From the NCBI GenBank assembly GCA_030645915.1, contig JAUSNO010000031.1, forward strand, positions 1 through 64,000: 64,000 nucleotides of DNA, in the 5' to 3' direction. Made by a program: the position numbers and the translations under genes. Of this stretch, positions 27,066-36,362 are shown piece after piece. The stretch comes from Undibacterium sp. Its GTDB lineage: Bacteria; Pseudomonadota; Gammaproteobacteria; Burkholderiales; Burkholderiaceae_D. How positions within the stretch are numbered: the stretch's first letter is position 1; the number at the start of each line of letters is the position of its first letter. The notes under the pieces were generated by a model, which worked only from the letters and a program-made list of their open reading frames with translations, had not been told where the DNA came from and ran no database searches.

Positions 27066-27698
27066 TTAGAAGAAGCTTTGGGGTATGACCAAAATATCGC
27101 CTGGGCGAACAAGCACATTTGCTGAGATATCGCCATCTTTAATTAAATCATTTAATCGAACATTTAGTTTTTGCTGCTTTCCGTCTACGGTCCTAATAAT
27201 ATCGGCTTTGTTTCCAGAGGCAAATTCAGTAATGCCTCCGACTGCGATCAGTACATCCATTAAGGACATGCCTTTACGGTAGGGAAGAGCTTGAGGTTTT
27301 GCTGCTTGCCCTATTACTCGAATTTGTTCCTCATACGGACCGGAGAAGCCAGTAACAATGACGGTAACAACAGGCTGTTGGATAAATTTTGCCAGCGCTT
27401 TTTCTATATCACGTGCTAATTCAGTGGACGTTTTTCCAATTGCAACCAGATCTTCAACTAACGGAGTCGTAATTTTTCCATCGGGCCTGACTGGGATAGA
27501 CATGGAAACTTCAGGATTGCGCCAAACAATGATGTTCACCGTGTCACCGGGGCCAATCAGATAATCATGAACAGCTGCTTGTGGCGACACAGATGTCGGC
27601 ATCTCAGGTGTTGTTGAACAAGCACTTAAAATAATAACAAAAAGCGCGGCGGTGACAGTAGTCAGCCATGAAGAAGATTTAGTAATTAGTGTGTTCAC
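27066..27698 (-). CDS. Polysaccharide export lipoprotein, XrtA/PEP-CTERM type (Wza/EpsD-like)
   Basis: A 210-residue protein with lipoprotein signal ILSAC (Cys about 27). It has the export domain DYLIGPGDTVNIIVWRNPEVS...VRPDGKITTPLVEDLVAIGKT and then a SLBB-like part QIRVIGQAAKPQALPYRKGMSLMDVLIAVGG. It is shorter than Wza (about 380 residues), as usual for the exosortase-associated form. It would build the outer-membrane exit for the EPS. Unlike the usual arrangement, it is transcribed away from the chain-length gene, so it needs its own promoter in the shared 446-bp region. Confidence 0.92.
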   Translation of the reverse strand: MNTLITKSSSWLTTVTAALFVIILSACSTTPEMPTSVSPQAAVHDYLIGPGDTVNIIVWRNPEVSMSIPVRPDGKITTPLVEDLVAIGKTSTELARDIEKALAKFIQQPVVTVIVTGFSGPYEEQIRVIGQAAKPQALPYRKGMSLMDVLIAVGGITEFASGNKADIIRTVDGKQQKLNVRLNDLIKDGDISANVLVRPGDILVIPQSFF

Positions 27699-28144
27699 AT
27701 GAGTTCCCTAAATGCGATATTTGAATGAGGTAATTTTTTAGTAAAAAGTTAGCATGAAAACATGATTTTATCATTAACGATATAAGAATAATCAAAGAAC
27801 TTATTTTTAACTAAGGAAGAATAAATTTTTTCAAATACAAAGAATATTTTCCAAATGAGTATATTACAACCAGCCAATTCGGCGATGTCTTTTTTTTAAT
27901 GTCGATGCGCCTGCAAGATCATGAATTTATATTTTTCTTGCTTGAAGAAAAGTGAATATTTGATGCAATGAATCCATAAAATATCTATTTCCGCTTGTAA
28001 TAATTGGTGCCCGGAAACTAATTCCGTATATTGTTCTTTTTACATTTTTATTATATAATATTGCACTAAAATTCGTGCCTTTTTTGCGGATAAACTGTTA
28101 AGTTATTGCCTGTACGATTTACCTCAAGTGGAGAATTTGAAAAG
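27699..28144. promoter_or_regulatory. AT-rich divergent promoter region of the core EPS operon
   Basis: 446 bp without a gene. For the rightward operon TTGTTC (28031-28036), a 17-bp spacer and a consensus TATAAT (28054-28059) form a likely sigma-70 promoter about 85 bp before ATG 28145. No GG-N10-GC site was found on either strand, and no PrsR box. A clear promoter for the leftward export gene was not identified. Confidence 0.6.
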
Positions 28145-29668
28145 ATGGAGGAACTGTTAACGCAGCTGCAGTCTCTTGTGAGGGGCGGGTGGAAGTATCG
28201 TTGGTATGCGGTCACGATAGCATGGATTTTTTCTCTGATCGGGTTCGTTGTCGTCTATAAACTGCCTGATAATTTTCAGGCGTCGGCAAGGGTGTTTGTC
28301 GATACGCAGAGCATGCTAAAACCTTTGCTTGCCGGAATGACTAACATTCCGAATGTCGAGCAACAGGTCTCAATCATGAGTCGAACCTTGTTGAGTCGTC
28401 CTAATGTTGAGCGGGTGATGCGCATGGTCGACCTCGACATCAAGGCAAATACAGGCAAGGATCGGGAGCGCTTAATAGAAGAGTTGGTTTCCAAGATTAA
28501 AATCGGTGGCACAGCGCAAAATGACATCTACACACTTAGTTACAACGATGAAAATCCGAAATTAGCTAAAGACATCGTTCAGGCTTTGCTTACCATTTTT
28601 GTAGAAGGTAGTTTTGGAGATAAAAAGCAAGACTCATCCAAGGCTATTCTCTTTATTGATGGTCAAATCAAGACTTATGAAGAAAAATTAACTGCTGCCG
28701 AAAATGCACTCAAGGATTTCAAATTAAGAAATATGGGTTTGTTGCCGCGTCAGGGTGGTGATTCGGGCAGTAAACTTGTTGAGATGACAGACAGTCTCAA
28801 TCAGGCTCGTTTGGAGTTGACCGAGGCAGAGCAGGCGAAAGAATCTATTCGGAGGCAGGTTTCCAGTATGGAATTGTCTTTGAAACCTAGTAATCCTGCC
28901 GCTGCGCCCAATCCCGAAATTGATGCTCGGATTCAGGTATTGACGAAGAATTTAGATGGACTGCGGATGCAATTCACCGAGGTACATCCGGATATAGTTT
29001 CTTTGAAGCGACTCGTCGCGCAGTTGGAGGAGCGTAAATTAGAGGAAGCAAAGGTCAGAAAGCCAGATGTTGAAATTGCTGCCGCCAACCCTGTATTACA
29101 ACAGTTGAAAATTTCGCTTTCAGTTGCGGAAGCGAGGGTTGCCTCAATGCGCGCTCGTGTTGATGAGTATTCGATGCGGAGTTCCAGATTAAGAACTTTG
29201 ACGATTGCTGCACCAGAAATCGAGACTCAGTTATCGCAGTTAAATCGTGATTATCAGATTAATAAAGAGAATTACGAGAAGTTGGTGGCAAGTAGAGAGT
29301 CGGCGAAATTGTCAGGCGATTTGAATACCACAACAGAAATGATGACATTCCGAGTGATTGATCCGCCATCTGTTCCATTGACCCCAGCTGGTCCGCACCG
29401 GATTCGACTTTTTTCTTTGGTGTTTGCCGCGGCTTTGGCTATCGGTCTTGCCGGTGCTGTTTTTATGAGTAAGATTCGGCCAACTTTCCTAAGTCATATA
29501 GATTTGTTAGAGGTGACTGGCTTACCAATATTGGGCACGATTTCTATGAAGTGGACGGATGAAGAGAAGTTGCGACAAAGAAAGAGCTTATATGGTTTTG
29601 TCTTTTCTTCATTTGCGTTGTTGATGTTTTATATTGCACTAATGATGTTTATGTATCTCAAATCGTGA
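28145..29668 (+). CDS. XrtA-associated polysaccharide chain-length determinant (Wzz-like)
   Basis: A 507-residue inner-membrane protein; ATG 28145 is taken, as upstream in-frame codons lack support. A Wzz domain with one membrane helix (about 20-42) is followed by VFVDTQSMLKPLL, a long coiled coil (about 170-390) and PPSVPLTPAGPHR before the second helix (about 420-440). A further hydrophobic pair ends the chain. It sets polymer length together with the tyrosine autokinase that follows. This is the exosortase A-specific version. Confidence 0.92.
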   Translation: MEELLTQLQSLVRGGWKYRWYAVTIAWIFSLIGFVVVYKLPDNFQASARVFVDTQSMLKPLLAGMTNIPNVEQQVSIMSRTLLSRPNVERVMRMVDLDIKANTGKDRERLIEELVSKIKIGGTAQNDIYTLSYNDENPKLAKDIVQALLTIFVEGSFGDKKQDSSKAILFIDGQIKTYEEKLTAAENALKDFKLRNMGLLPRQGGDSGSKLVEMTDSLNQARLELTEAEQAKESIRRQVSSMELSLKPSNPAAAPNPEIDARIQVLTKNLDGLRMQFTEVHPDIVSLKRLVAQLEERKLEEAKVRKPDVEIAAANPVLQQLKISLSVAEARVASMRARVDEYSMRSSRLRTLTIAAPEIETQLSQLNRDYQINKENYEKLVASRESAKLSGDLNTTTEMMTFRVIDPPSVPLTPAGPHRIRLFSLVFAAALAIGLAGAVFMSKIRPTFLSHIDLLEVTGLPILGTISMKWTDEEKLRQRKSLYGFVFSSFALLMFYIALMMFMYLKS

Positions 29669-29769
29669 TTCTTGAGCTGGCTTAAAAGATCAGTATTTAT
29701 ATTTCTGATCGATTATGTTTTTCGCATTAGACCGGTGTTGATCAGTGGAATGAATATTTTGGAGTTAGC

Positions 29770-30672
29770 GTGAGCATTATTGAAAAAGCAGCTGGAAGAC
29801 TTGATCCAAACAAAAGCGTCGTTCATCGTCCAGTCGACACACCTCTTGCATTGCCTGTCGAGGCAATAATTGAGCAGGAAATCGTAGCTAAAACGCAGAA
29901 AAAAGTTGTTTCAAATGACGCTGGAAGGTTGAACACCAAAAAAGTTGAAATCAATATCGAACAATTGCATCGATTGGGTATGGTCACGCCAGATGCAGCG
30001 CGTACGAGTATCGCTGAAGAATTTCGGCTGATTAAGCGCCCGTTGATCGAAAAAGCATTCGGGCAAAAAGGCAAAGGGATAAAACACGGAAACCTGATTA
30101 TGGTTGCCAGCTCTTTGCCGGGGGAGGGCAAAACTTTCTGCGCGGTAAATCTCGCAATCAGTATCGCAATGGAATTGGATCATACCGTATTGTTGGTCGA
30201 TGCCGACGTTGCTCGACCATCCGTGCCACGCTATCTGCAGTTGCATTCCGACAACGAATCGTCAGAAGTCGGCTTAATGGATGTGTTGCTCGACGATAAG
30301 CTTGATTTAGCCGATGCGATCCTAAGAACCAACATTGATACATTAAGTCTGCTTCGTGCAGGAAGGAGCCATCATCGTGCGACTGAGTTGTTGGCCAGCC
30401 AAAACATGAGCGCATTGCTTGATGAAATAGCCAATCGCTATCCTGATCGAATTGTTATTTTTGATTCGCCGCCCTTGTTGTTAACCACTGAGGCGAGAGT
30501 GCTTGCAAGCCAGATGGGACAGATTGTCCTTGTTGTTGAGGCAGAAGCGACTACCCAGCACGCAGTAAAGGAAGTGTTGCGTCAAATAAAGTCTTGTCCG
30601 AATATAAACCTGATTTACAACAAAGCGAAGACACTCTCAAATGGAGATTACTATGGCCGCTATTACGGTTGA
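29770..30672 (+). CDS. XrtA-associated tyrosine autokinase (BY-kinase)
   Basis: A 300-residue cytoplasmic kinase starting with GTG 29770. Walker A SLPGEGKT (115-122), VLLVDADVARP (140-150, Walker A') and VIFDSPPLL (Walker B) identify a bacterial tyrosine kinase lacking its own membrane domain. The C-terminus NGDYYGRYYG is the autophosphorylated Tyr cluster. It works with the chain-length protein to control EPS polymerisation. The last 20 bp overlap the next gene. Confidence 0.93.
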   Translation: MSIIEKAAGRLDPNKSVVHRPVDTPLALPVEAIIEQEIVAKTQKKVVSNDAGRLNTKKVEINIEQLHRLGMVTPDAARTSIAEEFRLIKRPLIEKAFGQKGKGIKHGNLIMVASSLPGEGKTFCAVNLAISIAMELDHTVLLVDADVARPSVPRYLQLHSDNESSEVGLMDVLLDDKLDLADAILRTNIDTLSLLRAGRSHHRATELLASQNMSALLDEIANRYPDRIVIFDSPPLLLTTEARVLASQMGQIVLVVEAEATTQHAVKEVLRQIKSCPNINLIYNKAKTLSNGDYYGRYYG

Positions 30673-32212
30673 GAAATCAGGGATTTCCACCGAAGTTCGG
30701 TCTCCTTTGTTGATGAAATTCTCGATATTATTTTTGATCTTGATATGTTCCCGGCAGTCGAGTGCGGCTGATTGGAAGTTGGTGCCGACAATTGGTTTAA
30801 ATGAAACTTATACTGATAATGTGCGTTTATTGGGTAGTGGCAAAGAAGAGCGCGCTTATATCACGCAAGTGTCCCCAGGTATGACGGTCACTGCCACGGG
30901 GCAGCGATTAAAGCTTCAGGCAAATTATGTTATGCAGAATTCTTATTATTCTGGAGTAACAAACGAAACTAAAACAAATCATCTTTTGCGCGCAAATGCA
31001 AACGCAGCCCTGCTTCAAAATCTTTTTTTTTTAGACGGTAACGCAAGTATTACGCAGCAAAATCTGACACCTTTTGGTCAGGTCGCGGATAATGATTTCA
31101 ACTTATCAAACAACAGAGTCGAAGTAAGAACCTATAGTGCATCACCCTATTTCCGTCGGAATTTCGATAATAATTTTACAGGTGAATTGCGTTACTCCTA
31201 TGACTCAGTTGCAAGTAGTGCTAAAACGAATTCTGACAGTAAATCGGATACTTTCCGTTTTAGTTTGAATAGCGGTCAGGCATTCAGAACTATCAACTGG
31301 GGGTTGAATTACAATCTTCAGAAAATTCATTTCGAGAGACAAGCGCCGCTGGAAGCGGACATGACTACGCTCAATTTCGACTATTACATATCACCATTAT
31401 TCAGACTAACAAGTACCGCTGGACACGAGAAAAATAGTTACGTTAGCCTCGCAGAAAAGCCGCCAGGTTTTTTTGGCTCAGTTGGTTTCGCATGGGCGCC
31501 CAACCAAAGGACGAATCTTACTTTTAACGCTGGTGAACGCTTTTATGGAAAAACATATTCGCTCACCTTTAATCAACGTGCTCGCATGAGCGTGTGGAGT
31601 TTGGGCTATAACGAAGATGTAACAACAACTCGGGGGCAATTTCTGCTTCCTGCAACCAATAACACGTCCGTTTTTTTAAATCAGCTTTGGCAAACTACAA
31701 TTCCTGATGCTGCATCTCGTCAGCAGACGGTAGATAATTTTATTCGCGATTCGGGGCTGCCTGCTGCACTCTCACAACCGATCAATACATTCACAAACCA
31801 GGTATTTTTGCAGAGAAGTTTGCAGGGGTCTGTTGGCCTGACAGGGGTGAGGAATACGGTTGTGTTGAATTTATTTAATAATCTGCGCGAACCCTTATCT
31901 GACGGGGGGGTGGATGTCATTTTAAATCCAAGCTTGTTACGTAAAGTCAGGCAAACTGGTGTCAACACACTGTGGAATTTACAATTTTCCCCTCGTACCA
32001 ATGCGAGTCTCAGCGCTGCATATAATAAAGCAGAAACCATTGACACCACTCTAGTAGAAAATACCAAGACCTTGAGAGCTTCCATATCAAGGCAGTTGCA
32101 GTCGAAATTGAAAGCGACCCTGGAAGTACGTCGCGTCCAACGTGACTCAACTTTGGTGACTGGTAATTACGAAGAAAATGCCATCACTCTTTATCTATTA
32201 TTAGGATTTTAG
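30653..32212 (+). CDS. PEP-CTERM system outer-membrane beta-barrel protein
   Basis: About 519 residues from ATG 30653, which has GGAG six bases upstream, inside the end of the kinase gene. An unusually long N-region (about 22 residues) precedes the hydrophobic signal FSILFLILICSRQSSAA. The mature protein has alternating beta-strands rich in aromatic residues and ends in YLLLGF, a C-terminal outer-membrane signature. This family of unknown function occurs in exosortase A EPS operons and could be the outer-membrane conduit for the polymer (inference). Confidence 0.88.
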   Translation: MAAITVEKSGISTEVRSPLLMKFSILFLILICSRQSSAADWKLVPTIGLNETYTDNVRLLGSGKEERAYITQVSPGMTVTATGQRLKLQANYVMQNSYYSGVTNETKTNHLLRANANAALLQNLFFLDGNASITQQNLTPFGQVADNDFNLSNNRVEVRTYSASPYFRRNFDNNFTGELRYSYDSVASSAKTNSDSKSDTFRFSLNSGQAFRTINWGLNYNLQKIHFERQAPLEADMTTLNFDYYISPLFRLTSTAGHEKNSYVSLAEKPPGFFGSVGFAWAPNQRTNLTFNAGERFYGKTYSLTFNQRARMSVWSLGYNEDVTTTRGQFLLPATNNTSVFLNQLWQTTIPDAASRQQTVDNFIRDSGLPAALSQPINTFTNQVFLQRSLQGSVGLTGVRNTVVLNLFNNLREPLSDGGVDVILNPSLLRKVRQTGVNTLWNLQFSPRTNASLSAAYNKAETIDTTLVENTKTLRASISRQLQSKLKATLEVRRVQRDSTLVTGNYEENAITLYLLLGF

Positions 32213-32228
32213 CGGAGTCGGATTACAG

Positions 32229-33233
32229 ATGTACGAGTCATATTACGGCTTAAGTGCCAAGCCATTTCAATTAAAGCCAGATCCACGTTTTTTCTTTGGA
32301 AGCAAAGGGCATAAACGTGCGATGGCATATCTTGAGTATGGAATCTCGCAGGGCGAGGGATTCATTGTTATAACGGGTGAGGTCGGAGCAGGAAAAACGA
32401 CGTTAATGCGTAACCTTTTTCGTGAGATTGAATCAAAAAATATACTAGCCGCTCAAATCGTCAACACGCATGTAGGTTCCGATGATATTTTGAGGCTGGT
32501 CGCAGCTGCTTTCGGGGTTGAATACGAAGACACTAGTAAAGCGGCTCTGCTGACAAGACTTGAGAGATTTTTAAGACAGTGTGATAAGCAAGGCAAGCGC
32601 GCATTGCTTGTGGTCGATGAGGCTCAAAACCTTACTCCTCGTGCGATAGAAGAACTGCGGATGTTATCGAATTTCCAGACAGACGATAGGTCTTTGCTGC
32701 AAACCTTTTTGCTGGGCCAGCCTGAATTTCGTCGCACCATGTTGGGTGATGACATGAAGCAGTTATTGCAAAGGGTGATTGCAAGCTACCATCTGGGGCC
32801 ACTCGACGCTTCAGAAACTCGATCATATATCGAGCATCGTTTGCTTACGGTAGGTTGGAAAAATGATCCGACTCTGAACGAGGCAGCTTACACGATGATT
32901 TATGATTTTACCGAGGGAATCCCGCGCAAAATTAACTCACTTTGCGATCGTCTTTTTTTGATGGGATATCTTGAGGAGTTTCATGCCTTTGGTGAAGCAG
33001 AAGTGACGCAAGTGATCACAGACATTCGACAGGAATTTGAGCTTCCCGCCAAAGTTGAGAATATCGTTCAACGCCCGGACGCATCTGAAGAGTTGAAGGA
33101 ATTGGCATCCATTAATCTGGAAAACGTCCATAGACTTGGAAAAATGGAACGATCCATCGTGTCAGTGATTGATGCACTGAGAAAAATGCTGCCAGCGACC
33201 AAGGTCAATAATATTCAAGAGGATGAAAAATAA
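32229..33233 (+). CDS. XrtA-associated ATPase (ExeA-like AAA)
   Basis: A 334-residue AAA ATPase. The N-terminus YYGLSAKPFQLKPDPRFFF is shared with ExeA/GspA-type ATPases; Walker A GEVGAGKTT is at 50-58, Walker B ALLVVDEAQNL near 120, and sensor GIPRKINSLCDR near 232. It probably energises assembly of the secretion complex. It begins 16 bp after the barrel gene, and its TAA shares a base with the wecB start. Confidence 0.92.
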   Translation: MYESYYGLSAKPFQLKPDPRFFFGSKGHKRAMAYLEYGISQGEGFIVITGEVGAGKTTLMRNLFREIESKNILAAQIVNTHVGSDDILRLVAAAFGVEYEDTSKAALLTRLERFLRQCDKQGKRALLVVDEAQNLTPRAIEELRMLSNFQTDDRSLLQTFLLGQPEFRRTMLGDDMKQLLQRVIASYHLGPLDASETRSYIEHRLLTVGWKNDPTLNEAAYTMIYDFTEGIPRKINSLCDRLFLMGYLEEFHAFGEAEVTQVITDIRQEFELPAKVENIVQRPDASEELKELASINLENVHRLGKMERSIVSVIDALRKMLPATKVNNIQEDEK

Positions 33234-34390
33234 TGCAGCAATCTACATCGGCAACACATCATATTATTTGCATAGTAGGTGCCCGACCTAATTTCATGAA
33301 AATTGCGCCAATCATGATGGCGCTGAGTGAATTAAAACCCAATTTAGACGTCACCCTGGTTCATACCGGGCAACATTATGATGTTGCAATGAATGAGCAA
33401 TATTTTCAGGCTCTCGGTATTCCTGCGCCGGATATCAACCTTGAGGTTGGCTCCGGAAGCCATGCTGTACAAACTGCTGAAGTCATGTGCCGATTTGAAG
33501 CTGCACTGGAGGGTAAAAATCCTACCGCGATTCTCGTTGTCGGCGATGTCAATTCCACGATCGCATGCGCTCTGGTAGCGACCAAAAAGGGAATACCCGT
33601 TATCCATGTAGAAGCAGGTTTGCGTAGTTTTGATCGTGCCATGCCAGAAGAAATAAATCGTGTTCTTACCGATCAGATTTCAGACATGTTATTCACAACT
33701 GAGCCCAGCGGACGCGATAATTTGTTACGCGAAGGTGTCGCTGACAAGCGCATACACTTTGTCGGTAACGTAATGATCGACACCTTGCGCCACAATTTGG
33801 CGAGAGCTATTCCGACCAGCAAAATCGCCAGTGATGCGGGTAGGCCAGATTTTGCCAGCGGTGAAAAAAATTATGCTGTCGTTACTATGCATAGACCTGC
33901 CAATGTCGATGACGAAATTACCCTCGGCAGTTTGATCAATACCGTTGTGACAATCAGTGCACAGTTACCTGTTATTTTCCCATTGCATCCAAGAACCAAA
34001 TCAATGATAGAGAAGTTTGGTTTCGGTAAGTTACTCGATAATGCCAATATATTATTGTTGCCACCGATGGGTTATCTTGAAATGTTAGGGCTCATGAAGG
34101 ATGCCAAGGTGGTACTGACTGATTCCGGCGGAATACAGGAAGAAACAACCGCTCTTGGTGTCCCTTGTATTACGCTCAGGAGTAATACTGAGAGACCGAT
34201 TACGGTTGATGAAGGTACAAATACAATTGCAGGGCAAGACCCCGAAACTATCCTTGGCATTTTTAATGATGTTATGCGCGGCGGCGGTAAGGGCGGGCGT
34301 ATTCCTCAATACTGGGATGGTCGCGCGTCAAATCGAATCGCAGATCTGATCGCCGCCGAGTTTGGCATTGCCAAACCTCAGGTGCCTTAA
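33233..34390 (+). CDS. wecB: UDP-N-acetylglucosamine 2-epimerase (non-hydrolysing)
   Basis: A 385-residue enzyme with GARPNFMKIAPI, HTGQHYDVAMN, HVEAGLRSFDRAMPEE and DSGGIQEETTALGVPC, the full motif set of WecB/MnaA. It converts UDP-GlcNAc to UDP-ManNAc, which a dehydrogenase such as the one at 20374 could oxidise further. The ATG overlaps the preceding stop. Confidence 0.93.
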   Translation: MQQSTSATHHIICIVGARPNFMKIAPIMMALSELKPNLDVTLVHTGQHYDVAMNEQYFQALGIPAPDINLEVGSGSHAVQTAEVMCRFEAALEGKNPTAILVVGDVNSTIACALVATKKGIPVIHVEAGLRSFDRAMPEEINRVLTDQISDMLFTTEPSGRDNLLREGVADKRIHFVGNVMIDTLRHNLARAIPTSKIASDAGRPDFASGEKNYAVVTMHRPANVDDEITLGSLINTVVTISAQLPVIFPLHPRTKSMIEKFGFGKLLDNANILLLPPMGYLEMLGLMKDAKVVLTDSGGIQEETTALGVPCITLRSNTERPITVDEGTNTIAGQDPETILGIFNDVMRGGGKGGRIPQYWDGRASNRIADLIAAEFGIAKPQVP

Positions 34391-34395
34391 GCATC

Positions 34396-35283
34396 ATGTT
34401 AGACAGAGCCAATCAGCCTGAGTTAACTGGTACGTCAGTCATACCAGTCATACGTAATGCGATGACAATTGATGTAGAGGATTATTTCCAGGTTTCTGCA
34501 TTTGCAGAGCACATTTCTCGCGATAGCTGGTCATCATTGCCATGCCGGGTTGAGCGAAATATCGACTGCATACTCTCTTTGCTCAGTGCGTCTGGCGTGA
34601 AGGCTACTTTTTTTACTTTGGGATGGATCGCAGAGCGTTATCCTGAAATGGTGAAGCGCATAGTAAGGGAGGGACATGAACTGGCTAGCCATGGTTATGG
34701 ACATCTTCGCGCGTCGGATCAGACCCGGGCAGAATTTCAAGACGACGTAAGCCGCAGTAAAGCCTTGCTTGAGAGTATAGGCGGGCAAGCCGTTTTGGGT
34801 TATCGTGCGCCTAGTTTTTCTATCGGCACCAATAATTTATGGGCGCTTGATGTATTGCTAGATGCCGGCTACAAATACAGTTCCAGCATTTATCCGATCA
34901 AGCATGATCATTACGGTATGCCGGATGCCCCACGGTTTAGTTTTTATCCGAATGGGCAAGATGGATTATTAGAATTACCCATCACAACGGTGCGCTTCAT
35001 GCAGCGCAACTTACCTGCCGGTGGAGGCGGATATTTTCGTCTTTTTCCTTACCCGCTTTCACGCTGGTTACTCAACCGGGTTAATCGTCAGGACAAGCAG
35101 CCGGGGATCTTTTACTTTCATCCATGGGAAGTAGATCCAGAGCAGCCGCGCCAGCAAGGTATAGGAATGAAAACGCGTTTTCGTCATTATGTAAATTTAA
35201 CACGCACCGAAAACCGCTTGAAGGCATTAACCCGCGATTTCCATTGGGATCGCATGGACCGTATTTTTTTAGCGAATACATGA
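34396..35283 (+). CDS. XrtA system polysaccharide deacetylase
   Basis: A 295-residue NodB-type carbohydrate esterase without a signal peptide. MTIDVEDYFQVSAF carries the catalytic and metal Asp; HELASHGYGH gives the metal-binding His pair; GYRAPSFSIG and the C-terminal FYFHPWEVDPEQPR belong to the exosortase-associated subgroup. It removes acetyl groups from amino sugars in the EPS or its lipid-linked precursor. The stop overlaps the FemAB start (ATGA). Confidence 0.92.
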   Translation: MLDRANQPELTGTSVIPVIRNAMTIDVEDYFQVSAFAEHISRDSWSSLPCRVERNIDCILSLLSASGVKATFFTLGWIAERYPEMVKRIVREGHELASHGYGHLRASDQTRAEFQDDVSRSKALLESIGGQAVLGYRAPSFSIGTNNLWALDVLLDAGYKYSSSIYPIKHDHYGMPDAPRFSFYPNGQDGLLELPITTVRFMQRNLPAGGGGYFRLFPYPLSRWLLNRVNRQDKQPGIFYFHPWEVDPEQPRQQGIGMKTRFRHYVNLTRTENRLKALTRDFHWDRMDRIFLANT

Positions 35284-36362
35284 AATCGATTATCGAAGCA
35301 TCTCAAGATCGTCAGAAAACCCCTGTGAGCAAGAATCCAGTCAGCGTTCGCTTAATGCAGCCACATGATGCAGAAAAATGGGATGCGTTTGTTTTAAGTT
35401 GTCCAGAGGCGAGTTTTTTTCATCGTGCCGGATGGCAGACGGTGATTGAACGCTCGTTTGGACATAAGACCTGGTTCTATTATGCTGAGACAGAAGGTAA
35501 GATTGTGGGCGTCTTGTCTCTGGCCGAAATAAAAAGTACGTTATTCGGCCATTCCTTGAGCTCGCTTCCTTTTTGTGTTTACGGTGGCGTTGCTTCAGAT
35601 AATGAAGACGCCCGTATTGCTCTCAATAATGCAGCAATCGAATTGGCACAAAAGCTCAATGTTGGTCATCTGGAGTACCGCAACGTGGCAGCCAAAAATC
35701 CAGATTGGCTGGCGAAGGATTTGTACGTTACCTTCCGCAAAGAGATTGATCCCGACGAAGAAAAAAATATGCTGGCCATCCCTCGCAAACAAAGAGCGAT
35801 GGTACGTAAAGGCATCAAACTCGGATTGCAAAGCGAGCTTGACCAAGATACCGATCGGTTCTTCTATGCTTATTCGACCAGCGTCCATCGCCTGGGAACC
35901 CCAGTTTTTTCAAAAAAATTTTTCCGGATACTCAAGGAGACTTTTGCGGACGACTGCGAGGTTATGACCATTGTCAAGGATGGCAGAACAGTTGCCAGTG
36001 TCATGAGCTTTTATTTCAGGGACGAAGTGCTACCTTATTATGGCGGTGGCACATCGGAAGCGCGTGAACTTGCCGGCAATGATTTTATGTATTGGGAATT
36101 AATGCGTCGTGCGTGCGCCAGAGGCTACAAAGTATTTGATTTTGGTCGCAGCAAACTGGGAACCGGCGCTTTTGATTTCAAGAAGAATTGGGGTTTTGAA
36201 CCAACACCGCTCCATTACGAATACAAGCTACACAAGTCGACAGCGGTTCCCGATAATAATCCGCTCAATCCAAAATACCAGCTTTTTATCAAACTATGGC
36301 AGCGCATGCCGATCTCAATGGCTAACTTGATCGGCCCTCACATCGTCAAAAATCTCGGGTAG
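35280..36362 (+). CDS. XrtA/PEP-CTERM system FemAB-like protein
   Basis: About 360 residues from ATG 35280, which overlaps the previous TGA; the longer frame to 35124 is overlap only. WDAFVLSCPEASFFHRAGWQTVIERSFGH and, in the second half, FYFRDEVLPYYGGGTSEARELAGNDFMYWELMRRA and FDFGRSKLGTGAFDFKKNWGF are characteristic of this exosortase-linked FemAB family, which has the GNAT-like double domain of peptidyltransferases. It may add an amino acid to the glycan or to a lipid precursor. Adjacent to deacetylase and glycosyltransferase, all translationally coupled. Confidence 0.92.
   Translation: MKSIIEASQDRQKTPVSKNPVSVRLMQPHDAEKWDAFVLSCPEASFFHRAGWQTVIERSFGHKTWFYYAETEGKIVGVLSLAEIKSTLFGHSLSSLPFCVYGGVASDNEDARIALNNAAIELAQKLNVGHLEYRNVAAKNPDWLAKDLYVTFRKEIDPDEEKNMLAIPRKQRAMVRKGIKLGLQSELDQDTDRFFYAYSTSVHRLGTPVFSKKFFRILKETFADDCEVMTIVKDGRTVASVMSFYFRDEVLPYYGGGTSEARELAGNDFMYWELMRRACARGYKVFDFGRSKLGTGAFDFKKNWGFEPTPLHYEYKLHKSTAVPDNNPLNPKYQLFIKLWQRMPISMANLIGPHIVKNLG

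Noticed and set aside
27888..27910. TGTC-T8-like sequence resembling the PrsR box before the EPS operon
   Set aside because: It lacks the CG after TGT and the terminal TTTTACA, and no sigma-54 site follows.
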